From positions 1 to 53,477 of the forward strand of contig JAIMAN010000012.1 in assembly GCA_023511915.1 (NCBI GenBank): a stretch of 53,477 nt of DNA, read 5' to 3'. Positions 1 to 7,585 of the stretch are shown one piece after another; the stretch's first letter is position 1; each line of letters opens with the position of its first letter. Source of the stretch: Armatimonadota bacterium (GTDB lineage: Bacteria; Armatimonadota; Fimbriimonadia; Fimbriimonadales; GBS-DC). Made by a program: the position numbers and the translations under genes. Below the pieces are notes generated by a model. That model was not told the origin of the DNA and made no database searches. It was given only the letters and a program-made list of their open reading frames with translations.

Positions 1-1
1 T

Positions 2-70
2 TTGACCGACCATATTTGGAGTTGGGAGGAGTTTCTGACCTATAGGCATTATCACTACCAGAAGGGGTGA
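2..70 (+). CDS. Possible transposase C-terminal tail (partial, cut by window edge)
   Basis: An open frame enters from the left edge and stops with TGA at 68-70. The visible 22 residues include DHIWSWEEFL followed by an aromatic tail. This is reminiscent of C-terminal tails of DDE transposases, but that is recollection and not an alignment. Bases 1-185 are clearly more AT-rich than the following genes. From 71 to 185 I see no gene and no recognisable inverted repeat. The call is weak because so little of the protein is present. Confidence 0.25.
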   Translation: MTDHIWSWEEFLTYRHYHYQKG

Positions 71-185
71 CTACCGAATAGTGGCTGGCTCTGTGCTATG
101 AGAAACCGTGCTTGACGAAAGGCTTTGAGCACATGTTGTTTGTACCCTGCGCTCTGTAAAAACGCTCCATGCGTTGGATGAGTGC

Positions 186-1052
186 CTACCCCTCGCGCAC
201 CTCAATTTGCACGCCTTTGTAGTGCCTCTGCAGGCGGGGGATGCCCGCTGCGCCCAGCACGGCGGCGGCGGTGGCGAGGCTGTCGGCGGTGATGCCGTCC
301 CGCGCCCGCGCCCGCGCCAAGATGAGTTGGGTCAGCCCAAGCCCCGTGCGCGGGTCGATGATGTGCGCGTACCGCACGCCGCCGATTTCCACGAACTGCT
401 CCGTGCTGCCCGAAGTGGAGAGCGCGCCGCGCACGAGGGTCGTCTCGCCGCCTTCGGCGAGTGCGATGCGCCATGCAGGGGCGTCGGGCGGCGGGTCGCC
501 CGTTACGATGTCGCCACCCATCTGAATCAGCGCGCGGGTCAGCCCGTAGCGGCGCAGCACGCGCAGCGCGTGGTCGCAGGCGTAGCCTTTGGCGATGCCG
601 CCGAGGTCTAACTGCACGCCTTCGGCGCGCAGGCGCACGGCGCGTCGGCGCGGGCAGAGTTCCATCAGGCGGTAGCCCGCGCGGGCGCGCGCCGCCTGTA
701 GGGTCTGGGGGTCGGGCAGGCGTTCGGTGCGCCGCGCCTCGCGCCACAGGCGCACCAGTGCGCCGACCGTCGGGTCAAACGCGCCGTCGGTCTGCTGCGC
801 CAGCCGATGCGCCCGCCACAGCACATAGAACAGCTCACGGCTCACCCGCCGCCACCGCCCGACCGCCTCCTTGCAGACCGCGTTCAACTCGCTATCGAGT
901 CGGTAGTCGCTCATTTGCTGCTCCAGCTGGCTGATGCGCGAATAAGCCGCGCGGCACGCCTCTATCGCTTGCGATTCGCTGGGGGCGTAGACGATAATCG
1001 GCGTGTCCACGCCCATCCGTATTTGCGAGAACTCGAAGCGTTCGAGGCGCAT
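186..1052 (-). CDS. apbE: FAD:protein FMN transferase (ApbE family)
   Basis: The 288-residue product has the ApbE landmarks: FDPTVGALVRLW near 92-103, LDLGGIAKGYACD at 148-160, GGDI at 179-182, HIIDPRTG at 230-237 and TADSLATA at 255-262. Family members use FAD to attach FMN covalently to a threonine of a target flavoprotein, usually on the outer face of the membrane. The ATG at 1052 was chosen because it precedes the conserved core and lies five bases after the stop of the upstream gene. Upstream in-frame codons belong to that gene in another frame. There is no signal peptide or lipobox, which is unusual for ApbE, so location and target are uncertain. It is the last gene of a three-gene minus-strand operon. 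Confidence 0.9.
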   Translation of the reverse strand: MRLERFEFSQIRMGVDTPIIVYAPSESQAIEACRAAYSRISQLEQQMSDYRLDSELNAVCKEAVGRWRRVSRELFYVLWRAHRLAQQTDGAFDPTVGALVRLWREARRTERLPDPQTLQAARARAGYRLMELCPRRRAVRLRAEGVQLDLGGIAKGYACDHALRVLRRYGLTRALIQMGGDIVTGDPPPDAPAWRIALAEGGETTLVRGALSTSGSTEQFVEIGGVRYAHIIDPRTGLGLTQLILARARARDGITADSLATAAAVLGAAGIPRLQRHYKGVQIEVREG

Positions 1053-1057
1053 AGCGC

Positions 1058-2644
1058 TTAGAACAAACTCGGCACGGTCGGGTCTATCGCGACATCGAGC
1101 AGCACGGGCTGGCGCATCTGCAGCGCACGGGGGATCGCCTCCTCTACGGCTTCGGGCGTGGTCAGCCGCTCGGCGTGGACGCCCATCCCCTGCGCGAGTT
1201 GCGCCAAGTCCAAGTGCGGCACATCCAGCCCCTGCACGCCGCTGCCAGGATAAAACGCCGCCGTGAAGCTCTTCAGGATATTGTACGCGCCGTTGTTCAG
1301 CACCAGGAACAGCACGGGCGCGTTCTCCTCGCGTGCGCTCCAGAGCGCCTGCACGGAATACATCACGGAGCCGTCGCCGATGACGCACACGACGGGACGG
1401 TCGGGCTGCGCCATCTGGACGCCTATAGACGCAGGCATCGCCCAGCCCAGCCCCCCGCTAGCGGAGGTGTAGTAGTCGTTGGTGGGCGCAAGGCGCACGA
1501 ACTCGCGCAGGCATAGGCTCGAGGAGACCGCCTCGTCCACCACGACGGCGTTATCGGGCAGGTAGCGCGCGAGTGTGTGCAGCACGAAAAACGCGCCCAT
1601 CTTGCTCCGTGCGCGGGTGGCTTCTGAGCGGCGGCGCGCCTCCTCCACAGTGCGCGAGGGCATCTGATACTCGCGGGCGGGCACGCGCTCCGCAAGTATT
1701 GCCAGCGCACGCCGTATGTCGCCCACGCATGCCCGCTCCACGGGCGCGCGCGACGCCTCCTGCGGGTCGTCGGTGATCAGCATTGCCCGCACGCCGGGCG
1801 GCAGCATCCCGCCGGGAAAGTACGGGTACAGCAGGAACACGGGCGCGCCGACCACCAGCACAAAATCGTGCTGGCTCAGCGCTTGCATCAGGCGCGGCGT
1901 AGCGGGCAGCAGCATCCCTTCGTACAGCGGGTGGCGCGTGGGGAAGCCCATTCGCGCGTTCAGCGGCGCGTGGTAGACCGCGCAGCCGAGTTTCTCGGCG
2001 AGGGCGACCGCTTCGGCGACTGCGCCTGCGCCCCCAACGCCCGCCCCGCACACCAGCGCGGGCTTCTGCGCCGACGCCAGCGCGTCCGCGACCGCTTCCA
2101 GACCCTGTGGCGCGTCGGGCGCGTGCAGCGTCTTCAGGCGCGGCGGCTCGGCGGGCGCGTCCCAGAAGTTCATCGGAATCGACACGAACACGGGTCCGCG
2201 CGGGGGCGTCATCGCTAAGTGGTACGCCTGCTCCAGCGCGTCGGGCACATCGGCGGCGTGCTTGACCTCGTATGCCCACTTCGTCACAGGGCGCGCCATG
2301 CCCACCAAGTCGCCCGACAGCAGCGGCTCGTGAAAAATGTGGCGCGTGTCCTGCTGCCCGCAGGTGACCATCAGCGGCGCGCGGTTTTTCAGCGCGGTGA
2401 ACAGCACGCCCATCGCGTTGCCCAGCCCTGGCGCGACATGCAGGTTGATCAGCGCGGGCTGCCCACTCGCCTGCGCGTAGCCGTCCGCCATCGCCAGCGC
2501 GATGCTCTCCTGCAACGCCAGCACATAGCGCACGCCGTCGGGCAGGTTCACCAGAAAAGGCAACTCGGTCGAGCCAGGGTTGCCGAAGATATAGCGGATG
2601 CCGCGCGCCCGCATCCACTCGAAGGTCGCCTCGCGGATGTTCAT
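1058..2644 (-). CDS. Thiamine-diphosphate enzyme, benzoylformate-decarboxylase-like
   Basis: The 528-residue protein has the three-domain layout of ThDP decarboxylases. It matches benzoylformate decarboxylase closely at NPGSTELPF (Ser25), the ThDP-activating Glu46 in LALQES, NLH (His69), and the cofactor motif GDGS at 423-426 with NN at 450-451. At the place of the family's second catalytic histidine (His281 of the Pseudomonas enzyme, in FRYHQYDPG) this protein has FLLYPYFPG, so the histidine is Tyr273. The substrate may therefore differ, and acetolactate-synthase-like or carboligase activity cannot be excluded. The gene lies between a TMEM14 gene and apbE on the same strand. Nothing nearby suggests a mandelate pathway. 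Confidence 0.82.
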   Translation of the reverse strand: MNIREATFEWMRARGIRYIFGNPGSTELPFLVNLPDGVRYVLALQESIALAMADGYAQASGQPALINLHVAPGLGNAMGVLFTALKNRAPLMVTCGQQDTRHIFHEPLLSGDLVGMARPVTKWAYEVKHAADVPDALEQAYHLAMTPPRGPVFVSIPMNFWDAPAEPPRLKTLHAPDAPQGLEAVADALASAQKPALVCGAGVGGAGAVAEAVALAEKLGCAVYHAPLNARMGFPTRHPLYEGMLLPATPRLMQALSQHDFVLVVGAPVFLLYPYFPGGMLPPGVRAMLITDDPQEASRAPVERACVGDIRRALAILAERVPAREYQMPSRTVEEARRRSEATRARSKMGAFFVLHTLARYLPDNAVVVDEAVSSSLCLREFVRLAPTNDYYTSASGGLGWAMPASIGVQMAQPDRPVVCVIGDGSVMYSVQALWSAREENAPVLFLVLNNGAYNILKSFTAAFYPGSGVQGLDVPHLDLAQLAQGMGVHAERLTTPEAVEEAIPRALQMRQPVLLDVAIDPTVPSLF

Positions 2645-2672
2645 AGGCAGGGGGATTCGAACAGCGGGTCAG

Positions 2673-2681
2673 GATTCCTGC
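2673..2681 (-). promoter_or_regulatory. GCAGGAATC element upstream of the ThDP enzyme gene
   Basis: On the minus strand GCAGGAATC begins 37 nt before the ATG at 2644. It is followed 13 nt later by CGAATC, which ends 9 nt before the start. It sits in the 42-nt gap after the TMEM14 stop. No TATAAT-type box is present here. The same element recurs at several other loci in the window. Confidence 0.5.
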
Positions 2682-2686
2682 CGCGC

Positions 2687-3007
2687 TCAGGGCTTGCGCA
2701 ACGCCGCTAACAGCATCAACACGAACGCGACCGCGCTCAAAATCATCGTGACGCCGCCGGGCATCCACTTGCCCGTGGTGAAAAAGCGATAGGCGAAGAA
2801 GACGCCCAGCGCCAGCGCGACCACCGCGCTCAAGCCGAAGCCCGCTGTAGGGTTCTTGAAGCTTATCGCCAGCCCCACCAGCAACAGCACCGCCGCAATC
2901 AGCCCGTTCACCAGCGAGACCATGCTCTGGGCGGAGACATAGCCCATGATGCCGCCCGCAGCGATCACCACCGCGTACAACAACAGCGCAATCTGGAAGG
3001 CGTTCAT
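2687..3007 (-). CDS. TMEM14 family small membrane protein
   Basis: The 106-residue protein has four hydrophobic segments with small-residue-rich turns, as in the TMEM14 family of small integral membrane proteins. The family is found in eukaryotes and bacteria, and the role of bacterial members is not established. The ATG at 3007 is preceded by a TACAAT box only 9 nt away, with no ribosome-binding site, so the message is probably leaderless. It is the first gene of the minus-strand group TMEM14, ThDP enzyme, apbE. Confidence 0.8.
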   Translation of the reverse strand: MNAFQIALLLYAVVIAAGGIMGYVSAQSMVSLVNGLIAAVLLLVGLAISFKNPTAGFGLSAVVALALGVFFAYRFFTTGKWMPGGVTMILSAVAFVLMLLAALRKP

Positions 3008-3016
3008 AACGAGGCA

Positions 3017-3022
3017 ATTGTA
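3017..3022 (-). promoter_or_regulatory. -10 box of TMEM14 gene (leaderless type)
   Basis: GGGTACAAT on the minus strand ends 9 nt before the ATG at 3007. There is no Shine-Dalgarno sequence between them. Confidence 0.6.
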
Positions 3023-3056
3023 CCCGACGGAGATCGTGGCGGTTCAGTGATAAATT

Positions 3057-3298
3057 CTACACACCGCTCAGCCACTTTTCTACAACGATTCCATCGATTC
3101 GACTAAAGTGACGAACATTTCCGGTCGCTACGGCAATGCCGATGACTCGCGCCGTTGCGCCAATTATCACATCGGCGTCATCGAGGCGCTCACCGCGCGC
3201 AGCAAGTTGACCTGCGATTTCTGAGGCTTCGCGCGCTACTTCTTGGTTCACTTCCCACAGAAAGACAACACATCTGTATCCAGCAGACAGCGCCTCAC
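3057..3298 (-). pseudogene. Decayed VapC-like PIN toxin (central deletion plus frameshift)
   Basis: A GTG at 3298 overlaps the antitoxin stop (GTGA). It opens a typical PIN N-terminus, RRCLLDTDVLSF, that stops after 16 codons at 3248-3250. In another frame, directly adjoining, is a typical PIN C-terminus: EIAGQL, LDDADVIIGATA, VATGNVRHFSRIDG. Intact VapC proteins have roughly 50 further residues between these two parts, including a conserved glutamate. The sequence is thus the two ends of a vapC with the middle deleted and the frame lost. The C-terminal 64-residue frame on its own would lack the first catalytic aspartate and should be inactive. Confidence 0.75.
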
Positions 3299-3522
3299 TC
3301 TGCCTCTCCTCCTATGCGAACGCCCTCAGACAACGCTTGCTGTATCGCGCGCCACTCTTCATCGGACATATCCGCCCAAATGCCTGCGAACAGCAGGGTC
3401 GCTAACTGCTGCTCTTCAGGCTGCGTGGGAATCAGCACCACTACCTCCTGCTCGTGCAGTTCTGGCGCTGGCTCTACAAGTTGTACAGTATCCCCGATAA
3501 TCCGTCCCTTGACAGCTCGCAT
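3295..3522 (-). CDS. Antitoxin of a PIN-toxin pair (AF2212/DUF104-like)
   Basis: The 75-residue protein starts AVKGRIIGDTVQLVEP, the short beta-rich N-terminus typical of AF2212-like antitoxins. An acidic helical tail that would wrap a PIN toxin follows. It is the same type as the antitoxin at 18858-19109. The start at 3522 is preceded by GGTGAGGGAAAG and lies 17 nt after the argD stop, so it is probably co-transcribed with argD. Its stop overlaps the start of the broken toxin. The antitoxin frame is intact although its toxin is not. Confidence 0.65.
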   Translation of the reverse strand: MRAVKGRIIGDTVQLVEPAPELHEQEVVVLIPTQPEEQQLATLLFAGIWADMSDEEWRAIQQALSEGVRIGGEAE

Positions 3523-3539
3523 AGCTTTCCCTCACCATC

Positions 3540-4751
3540 TTATGTTTCTGAAAACACCTGCCGCAGGGTCTCTATCGCCTCGTCGACATCGGCGGGGGTG
3601 ATGACCAGCGGCGGTACGATGCGCAGAATCGTCTCGCCGACGGCGTTGAGGATCAGGCGTCGCTCCAGTGCCTTTTGGACGACGGTGCGGGCAATCGGTT
3701 GGCTGAGTTCCGCGCCGACCATCAGCCCGCGCCCGCGCACTTCGGCGATTGGCGCGCCTTCGGCTTGCAGCGCACGCAGTTGCGCCTGCAAATAATCGCC
3801 GACGCGCTGGGCGTTCTCCAGCAGCCCCTCCTCCTCGATGATTTCGATGACCGCCAGCGCCGCGCTGCACGCCAGCGGGTTGCCCCCGTAGGTCGTGCCG
3901 TGTTCGCCCGGCTGCAGCACTTCGGCGGCAACGCCACGCAGCAGGCACGCGCCAATCGGGAAGCCGCCGCCCAGCCCCTTCGCCGTCGCCACAATATCGG
4001 GCATCACCCCCGCGTGCTGATAGGCGTACCAGCGTCCCGTGCGCCCGAAGCCCGCCTGCACCTCGTCGACAATCAGCAGCGCGTTGTAGCGGTCGCACAG
4101 CGCACGCGCCGCGCGCAGGTACTCGTCCGCAAGCGGATAGACGCCCCCCTCGCCCTGAATCGGCTCCAGCAGGATTGCCGCCGTGCGCTCGCTGAACGCC
4201 GCGTGCAGCGCGTCTATGTCGTTGCGGGGCAGAGCGCGAAAGCCAGGCAGCAGCGGTTGGAACGGCGTCTGGTACTTGGGTTGCATCGTCGCCGACAGCG
4301 CGCCCATCGTGCGCCCGTGAAAACTGCCTTCTATCGCCAGAATCTCGTGGTCGGGCACGCGCTTGACGGCGTTGGCGTACTTGCGGGCGACCTTGACGCT
4401 CATCTCGCACGCCTCCGCGCCGCTGTTGGCGAAAAACGCCTTCTCCATGCCCGACAGCTCGCACAGCCGCTGCGCCAGACGCGCCTGCGGCTCGGTCAGG
4501 AAAAAGTTGCTTACATGCATCAGTTGCGCCGCCTGCTCCGCGATGCGTTGCGCTAACTTCGGGTGGCTATGCCCGACATTGCACACGGCGATTCCCGCCA
4601 GGAAGTCCAAGTAGGCGTTGCCGTACTCGTCATACAGGCGCGCGCCTTCCCCGCGCACGAACAGAATCGGCTGGCGACGGTACACAGGCAACACATAGCG
4701 CTGATCCAGCGCGGCTATCGTCTCCGTTAGGCTCGCATGCGCTGCGGTCAT
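3540..4751 (-). CDS. argD: Acetylornithine aminotransferase
   Basis: The 403-residue class-III PLP aminotransferase contains ANSGAEACE near 108-116, SFHGRTMGALS near 143-153, the VDEVQAGFGRTG block at 228-239 and the PLP lysine K258 in ATAKGLGGGFPIG. Full-length agreement with ArgD points to transfer of an amino group from glutamate in arginine biosynthesis. Some family members also act on succinyl-diaminopimelate or succinylornithine. No other arg genes are adjacent. The ATG at 4751 lies 7 nt from a TATACT box, indicating a leaderless message. Confidence 0.9.
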   Translation of the reverse strand: MTAAHASLTETIAALDQRYVLPVYRRQPILFVRGEGARLYDEYGNAYLDFLAGIAVCNVGHSHPKLAQRIAEQAAQLMHVSNFFLTEPQARLAQRLCELSGMEKAFFANSGAEACEMSVKVARKYANAVKRVPDHEILAIEGSFHGRTMGALSATMQPKYQTPFQPLLPGFRALPRNDIDALHAAFSERTAAILLEPIQGEGGVYPLADEYLRAARALCDRYNALLIVDEVQAGFGRTGRWYAYQHAGVMPDIVATAKGLGGGFPIGACLLRGVAAEVLQPGEHGTTYGGNPLACSAALAVIEIIEEEGLLENAQRVGDYLQAQLRALQAEGAPIAEVRGRGLMVGAELSQPIARTVVQKALERRLILNAVGETILRIVPPLVITPADVDEAIETLRQVFSET

Positions 4752-4789
4752 ACGCTTCAGTATACCCCGCGCGGGTATAATGCCCGCCG
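4752..4789. promoter_or_regulatory. Overlapping divergent promoters of argD and a glycosyltransferase gene
   Basis: In the 38-bp gap the minus-strand box TATACT (4759-4764) ends 7 nt before the argD ATG. The plus-strand box TATAAT (4776-4781) ends 8 nt before the ATG at 4790. The two boxes flank a GC core and read almost the same on both strands (TATACCCCGCGCGGGTATA). Both messages should start at or next to the start codon. No -35 hexamer is visible for either. Confidence 0.7.
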
Positions 4790-5701
4790 ATGACGCCCAG
4801 AGTCAGCGTGCTGATACCCAGCTACAATCACGCGCCGTACCTGCCCGCCGCCCTGCAAAGCGTGTTCGACCAGACCTACCGCGACTACGAAATCGTGGTC
4901 GTGGACGACGGCAGCACGGACGGCTCGGTAGAAATCCTGCGCGGCTACGGCGACCGCATACGGCTCTTCGTGCAGGCGAATCGGGGCACTTACCCGACGC
5001 TGAACCGCTGCATCGCCGAGTCGCAGGGTGCGTATCTGGCGATTCTGAACTCGGACGACCTGTGGGCGCCGACGAAGCTCGAAAAGCAGGTCGCCCTGCT
5101 GGAGGCGCATCCCGAAGTGGGGCTGGTGCATACGGGCGGCTATTTCATCGACGGCAAGGGCGACATCCAGCCAGGCAACCCGCTGGGGTTCGAATGGCCC
5201 CGCACGCCGACGGGCAACATCATCGAGGCGCTTGTGCGCTGCAACAAGATTATCGCCTCGTCGGTGCTGGTGCGACGCGAGTGTTTCGAGCGGCTGGGCG
5301 GCTTCCGCGAAGATTTGTTCGGCTCGGGCGACTGGGAGATGTGGTTTCGGATTGCGCTGGAGTGGGACATCGGCTACATTGATGAACCGCTGACGATGTA
5401 CCGCGTGCATGGAGCGAACGCTTCGTTTCAGCATCGGCGCGTCTACGAGGACGATGTGAAGGTGCGCACAGAGACGATTCACGCGAATGAGTCGCGCTTG
5501 TGGCAGCGGGCAACCGACGCGCGGGCGATGCGCCTTGCGCTGGCGCACTCCTATGCGTGCTTGGGCACGGAGTACGCGCTGCTGGGCGACCGCGCGCAGG
5601 CGCGTCGGGCGTACCTGCGTTCGCTGCGGCTCTACCCGCTGCGCTTCAAAAGCGTGCTGCGCCTCATGCTCACCTTTCTGCCCGTCAAGCCGCCGCTTTA
5701 G
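4790..5701 (+). CDS. Family 2 glycosyltransferase
   Basis: The 303-residue protein opens with VSVLIPSYNHAPYLPAAL, then VVVDDGSTDGS near 36-46 and LNSDDLW near 84-90. These are the nucleotide-binding and DXD features of GT-A fold inverting transferases. GDWEMWFRIA is the downstream motif expected for the catalytic base region. There is no membrane segment, so it probably acts at the cytoplasmic face on a lipid-linked or cell-surface glycan. Donor and acceptor cannot be inferred. It is a single gene divergent from argD, and its stop overlaps the convergent DivIVA-like gene by 4 nt. Confidence 0.88.
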   Translation: MTPRVSVLIPSYNHAPYLPAALQSVFDQTYRDYEIVVVDDGSTDGSVEILRGYGDRIRLFVQANRGTYPTLNRCIAESQGAYLAILNSDDLWAPTKLEKQVALLEAHPEVGLVHTGGYFIDGKGDIQPGNPLGFEWPRTPTGNIIEALVRCNKIIASSVLVRRECFERLGGFREDLFGSGDWEMWFRIALEWDIGYIDEPLTMYRVHGANASFQHRRVYEDDVKVRTETIHANESRLWQRATDARAMRLALAHSYACLGTEYALLGDRAQARRAYLRSLRLYPLRFKSVLRLMLTFLPVKPPL

Positions 5702-6249
5702 CGCCGCGTGCCGACCCGCTGCTTGAGGTAGTCCTCCAGCAGCACCTTGCCGTTCTGCACAGTGTTCATCACCTTCGCCAGCGCGCCTTCCAGTTGCGTC
5801 AGCACCTCGTAGGCGTACTCGTCCGCGCCTTGCCGAATCTGCTGCGCCTTCTCCCGCGCCGACTCCAGAATCTCCTGTGCCTGCGTCTGCGCGAGTTGGT
5901 AGACTTCGGTCTGGCTCAGCATGCGCTGTTGTTCGGCGTGGGCGCGTTCGAGAATCTGCTCGGCTTCGCGCCGCGCTTGGTCGATAATCCGACGGGCTTC
6001 CTCCTGCGCTTGGGCAATCGTCATCTGCGCTTCGGTCTGCGCGCCGCCAATCAAGCGATCCGACTCGCGCAGCACCCGCTCCGCCTTATCGAAATCGCTC
6101 GGTAGGTTCGCCAGGATCTGCTGTACTCGGTTATGACACTCGCCTTTGTCCAAACCGACGACAACAGGTCCGACGCTTCGTGCGCGTTCGAACGCGTGAT
6201 CCAGTTCGCGCAGCCATTTCCTAATGGTTGAGACATCCGTGTGCATCAT
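5698..6249 (-). CDS. DivIVA/ATPase-like coiled-coil protein next to coaD
   Basis: The 183-residue protein is largely a charged, heptad-rich coiled coil with repeated EEARRIIDQARREAEQIL-type segments from about residue 75 to 150. Such proteins are often annotated as DivIVA-like or as ATP synthase b-like, and in several phyla one follows coaD. The start at 6249 (ATGATG) has a good ribosome-binding site, GGGGAGG, ten bases upstream. It lies just downstream of coaD on the same strand, and a GCAGGAACC element lies inside the end of coaD. Its function is not known. I infer a structural or membrane-associated role only. Confidence 0.7.
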   Translation of the reverse strand: MMHTDVSTIRKWLRELDHAFERARSVGPVVVGLDKGECHNRVQQILANLPSDFDKAERVLRESDRLIGGAQTEAQMTIAQAQEEARRIIDQARREAEQILERAHAEQQRMLSQTEVYQLAQTQAQEILESAREKAQQIRQGADEYAYEVLTQLEGALAKVMNTVQNGKVLLEDYLKQRVGTRR

Positions 6250-6275
6250 CGTTCGTGCCTCCCCTAAGTGTGGCT

Positions 6276-6806
6276 TCAAGTAGATTCGCCCGGTGGGTGG
6301 GGGGTTCCTGCCGTTTGGGGGGCGAATCGCTCCCTTAGTTTGTGGGCGACATTTGGGGGCACGAGGGTTTCGATAGCGCCGCCCAGCCGCGCCACCTCCT
6401 TGACAATCGACGACGACAGGAACGCATACTGCTGATGGGTCATCAGGAAGCAGGTGTCCACTTCGGGGGCGAGTTGGCGGTTCATGGTCGCCATCTGGAA
6501 CTCGTACTCGAAGTCGGAGACAGCGCGCAGCCCGCGCACAATCGCGCACGCGCCGACCTGCTGGGCAAAGCGCGCCAGCAAGCCCTCCAGCGACGCGATG
6601 CGCACATTCGGCAAGTGTTCGCAGCACGCCTGAAGCATCTGCACGCGCTCGTCGAGGCTGAACAGCGACTGTTTTTGGGAGTTGACCGCGACGGCGACGA
6701 TGAGTTCGTCGAACAGCCGCGCCGCCCGCTGAATAATGTCCAGATGCCCCATCGTCGGCGGGTCAAAACTGCCTGGATAGACCGCCCGCCGTACCTGCTC
6801 GCCCAT
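6276..6806 (-). CDS. coaD: Phosphopantetheine adenylyltransferase
   Basis: The 176-residue enzyme catalyses the fourth step of coenzyme A synthesis, joining ATP and 4'-phosphopantetheine to give dephospho-CoA. The nucleotidyltransferase motif YPGSFDPPTMGHLDII at 9-24 carries the TxGH signature. IVRGLRAVSDFEYEFQMA and LSSSIVKEVA are the other family blocks. The ATG at 6806 is preceded by TACACT at 8 nt with no ribosome-binding site. The proline-rich last 15 residues are longer than usual and overlap a promoter-like element for the next gene. Confidence 0.95.
   Translation of the reverse strand: MGEQVRRAVYPGSFDPPTMGHLDIIQRAARLFDELIVAVAVNSQKQSLFSLDERVQMLQACCEHLPNVRIASLEGLLARFAQQVGACAIVRGLRAVSDFEYEFQMATMNRQLAPEVDTCFLMTHQQYAFLSSSIVKEVARLGGAIETLVPPNVAHKLRERFAPQTAGTPHPPGEST
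6303..6311 (-). promoter_or_regulatory. GCAGGAACC variant element upstream of the DivIVA-like gene
   Basis: A one-base variant of the recurrent GCAGGA(A/G)TC element sits in the last codons of coaD. CGAATC follows 14 nt later and the ATG at 6249 lies 53 nt after the end of the element. The spacing to CGAATC matches the copies at 2673 and 18297. The leader downstream contains a real Shine-Dalgarno sequence. Confidence 0.35.
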
Positions 6807-6814
6807 CGGGGGGA

Positions 6815-6820
6815 AGTGTA
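6815..6820 (-). promoter_or_regulatory. -10 box of coaD (leaderless type)
   Basis: AGGTACACT on the minus strand ends 8 nt before the coaD ATG. The box lies within the Uma2 remnant on the opposite strand. Confidence 0.5.
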
Positions 6821-6980
6821 CCTCATGAACCTACCTGATCTGCCCGACGAGGGCTTCTGCCCGATTGCGCCCGACTTGGTGGTGGAGGTGCTTTCGCCCA
6901 ACGAGTCGCTCGCAGCAGCGCACGAGAAGGCGCGACGCTCGTCAGGATTCGCGTTCCCCGTGCGCGAGTTGTGGGGGTAG
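6819..6980 (+). pseudogene. Uma2 (DUF820) nuclease-fold fragment
   Basis: The plus-strand frame reads PDEGFCPIAPDLVVEVLSP, the core of Uma2-family proteins of the PD-(D/E)XK superfamily. It ends with VRELWG, which resembles the GVREVW element. The usual N-terminal 80-odd residues are missing, the segment between the two motifs is shortened, and the frame stops at 6980 before the normal C-terminus. No ribosome-binding site or plausible full gene exists here, so it is a relic. It overlaps the promoter of coaD on the other strand. Confidence 0.6.
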
Positions 6981-6988
6981 GCGCAGGG

Positions 6989-7585
6989 CTACTCAACCCT
7001 TAGTACCCGAGGCTGCCCACGAGTGTCAAATATCTCGGTTCCCGACTCAGGATGCTCGATTCGCTGGCGCACCGCACGATACAATGCCTCAACGAACGCC
7101 AAGCGGAATTCAGAAAACTCCGCTTGGAACCAGAAGGTATCCTTCTCGCCTTCGCCAGGATACTCCAATCGCCCGCTTGCAGCAATCTTGAACTTGTCTC
7201 CCAGAAGACCTGAGGTGCGACAGCGATACGCTACCTTCCCTTGAGTGATAAACTCTGCGGAGCGTACTAACAGGGTCTGTGGCTCGATTGTAAGCCGCCA
7301 CTCGCCGTGCTCCTCTGGTTCCAGCCAGCCTTCGGCGCGCAGGTGCAACAGACCGTCCTTCGAGCGTTTCTGTTCCAGCACGCGCTGCAGGTAGCGTCCA
7401 TAGCCTCGCCCAGCCACATGGAGTATCTCACCTTCATCCATCGCGAAGCTGTCGATGTCCATCGGGTAGTGCATCAGCGTCGCGCCTCCACGCGCCTGTT
7501 CAATAATCTCGCCCGACGCGGTTGTCGTGAGGGCTTCCCATTCGGTGTAGTTGGCGTTGAGCTGGGTGTGCAAGTCTTTGAGCAT
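6989..7585 (-). CDS. Conserved-looking hypothetical protein
   Basis: The product is 198 residues from the ATG at 7585; a GTG at 7597 would add four. It has no signal peptide or membrane segment and is rich in charged and aromatic residues. Regular beta-like stretches such as WRLTIEPQTLLVRSAEF and KIAASGRLEYPG suggest a soluble beta-rich fold. I do not recognise the family. Upstream is an unusually long, pyrimidine-rich and AT-richer leader of about 100 nt with a GCAGGAATC element and a CATACTTT box. No strong ribosome-binding site is visible, so the start is uncertain. Confidence 0.65.
   Translation of the reverse strand: MLKDLHTQLNANYTEWEALTTTASGEIIEQARGGATLMHYPMDIDSFAMDEGEILHVAGRGYGRYLQRVLEQKRSKDGLLHLRAEGWLEPEEHGEWRLTIEPQTLLVRSAEFITQGKVAYRCRTSGLLGDKFKIAASGRLEYPGEGEKDTFWFQAEFSEFRLAFVEALYRAVRQRIEHPESGTEIFDTRGQPRVLRVE

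Noticed and set aside
2654-2670. TTCGAATCC-like sequence resembling a tRNA T-loop
   Set aside because: The flanking bases do not pair as a T-stem and no acceptor, D or anticodon arms are present; the same sequence recurs at promoter-like positions.
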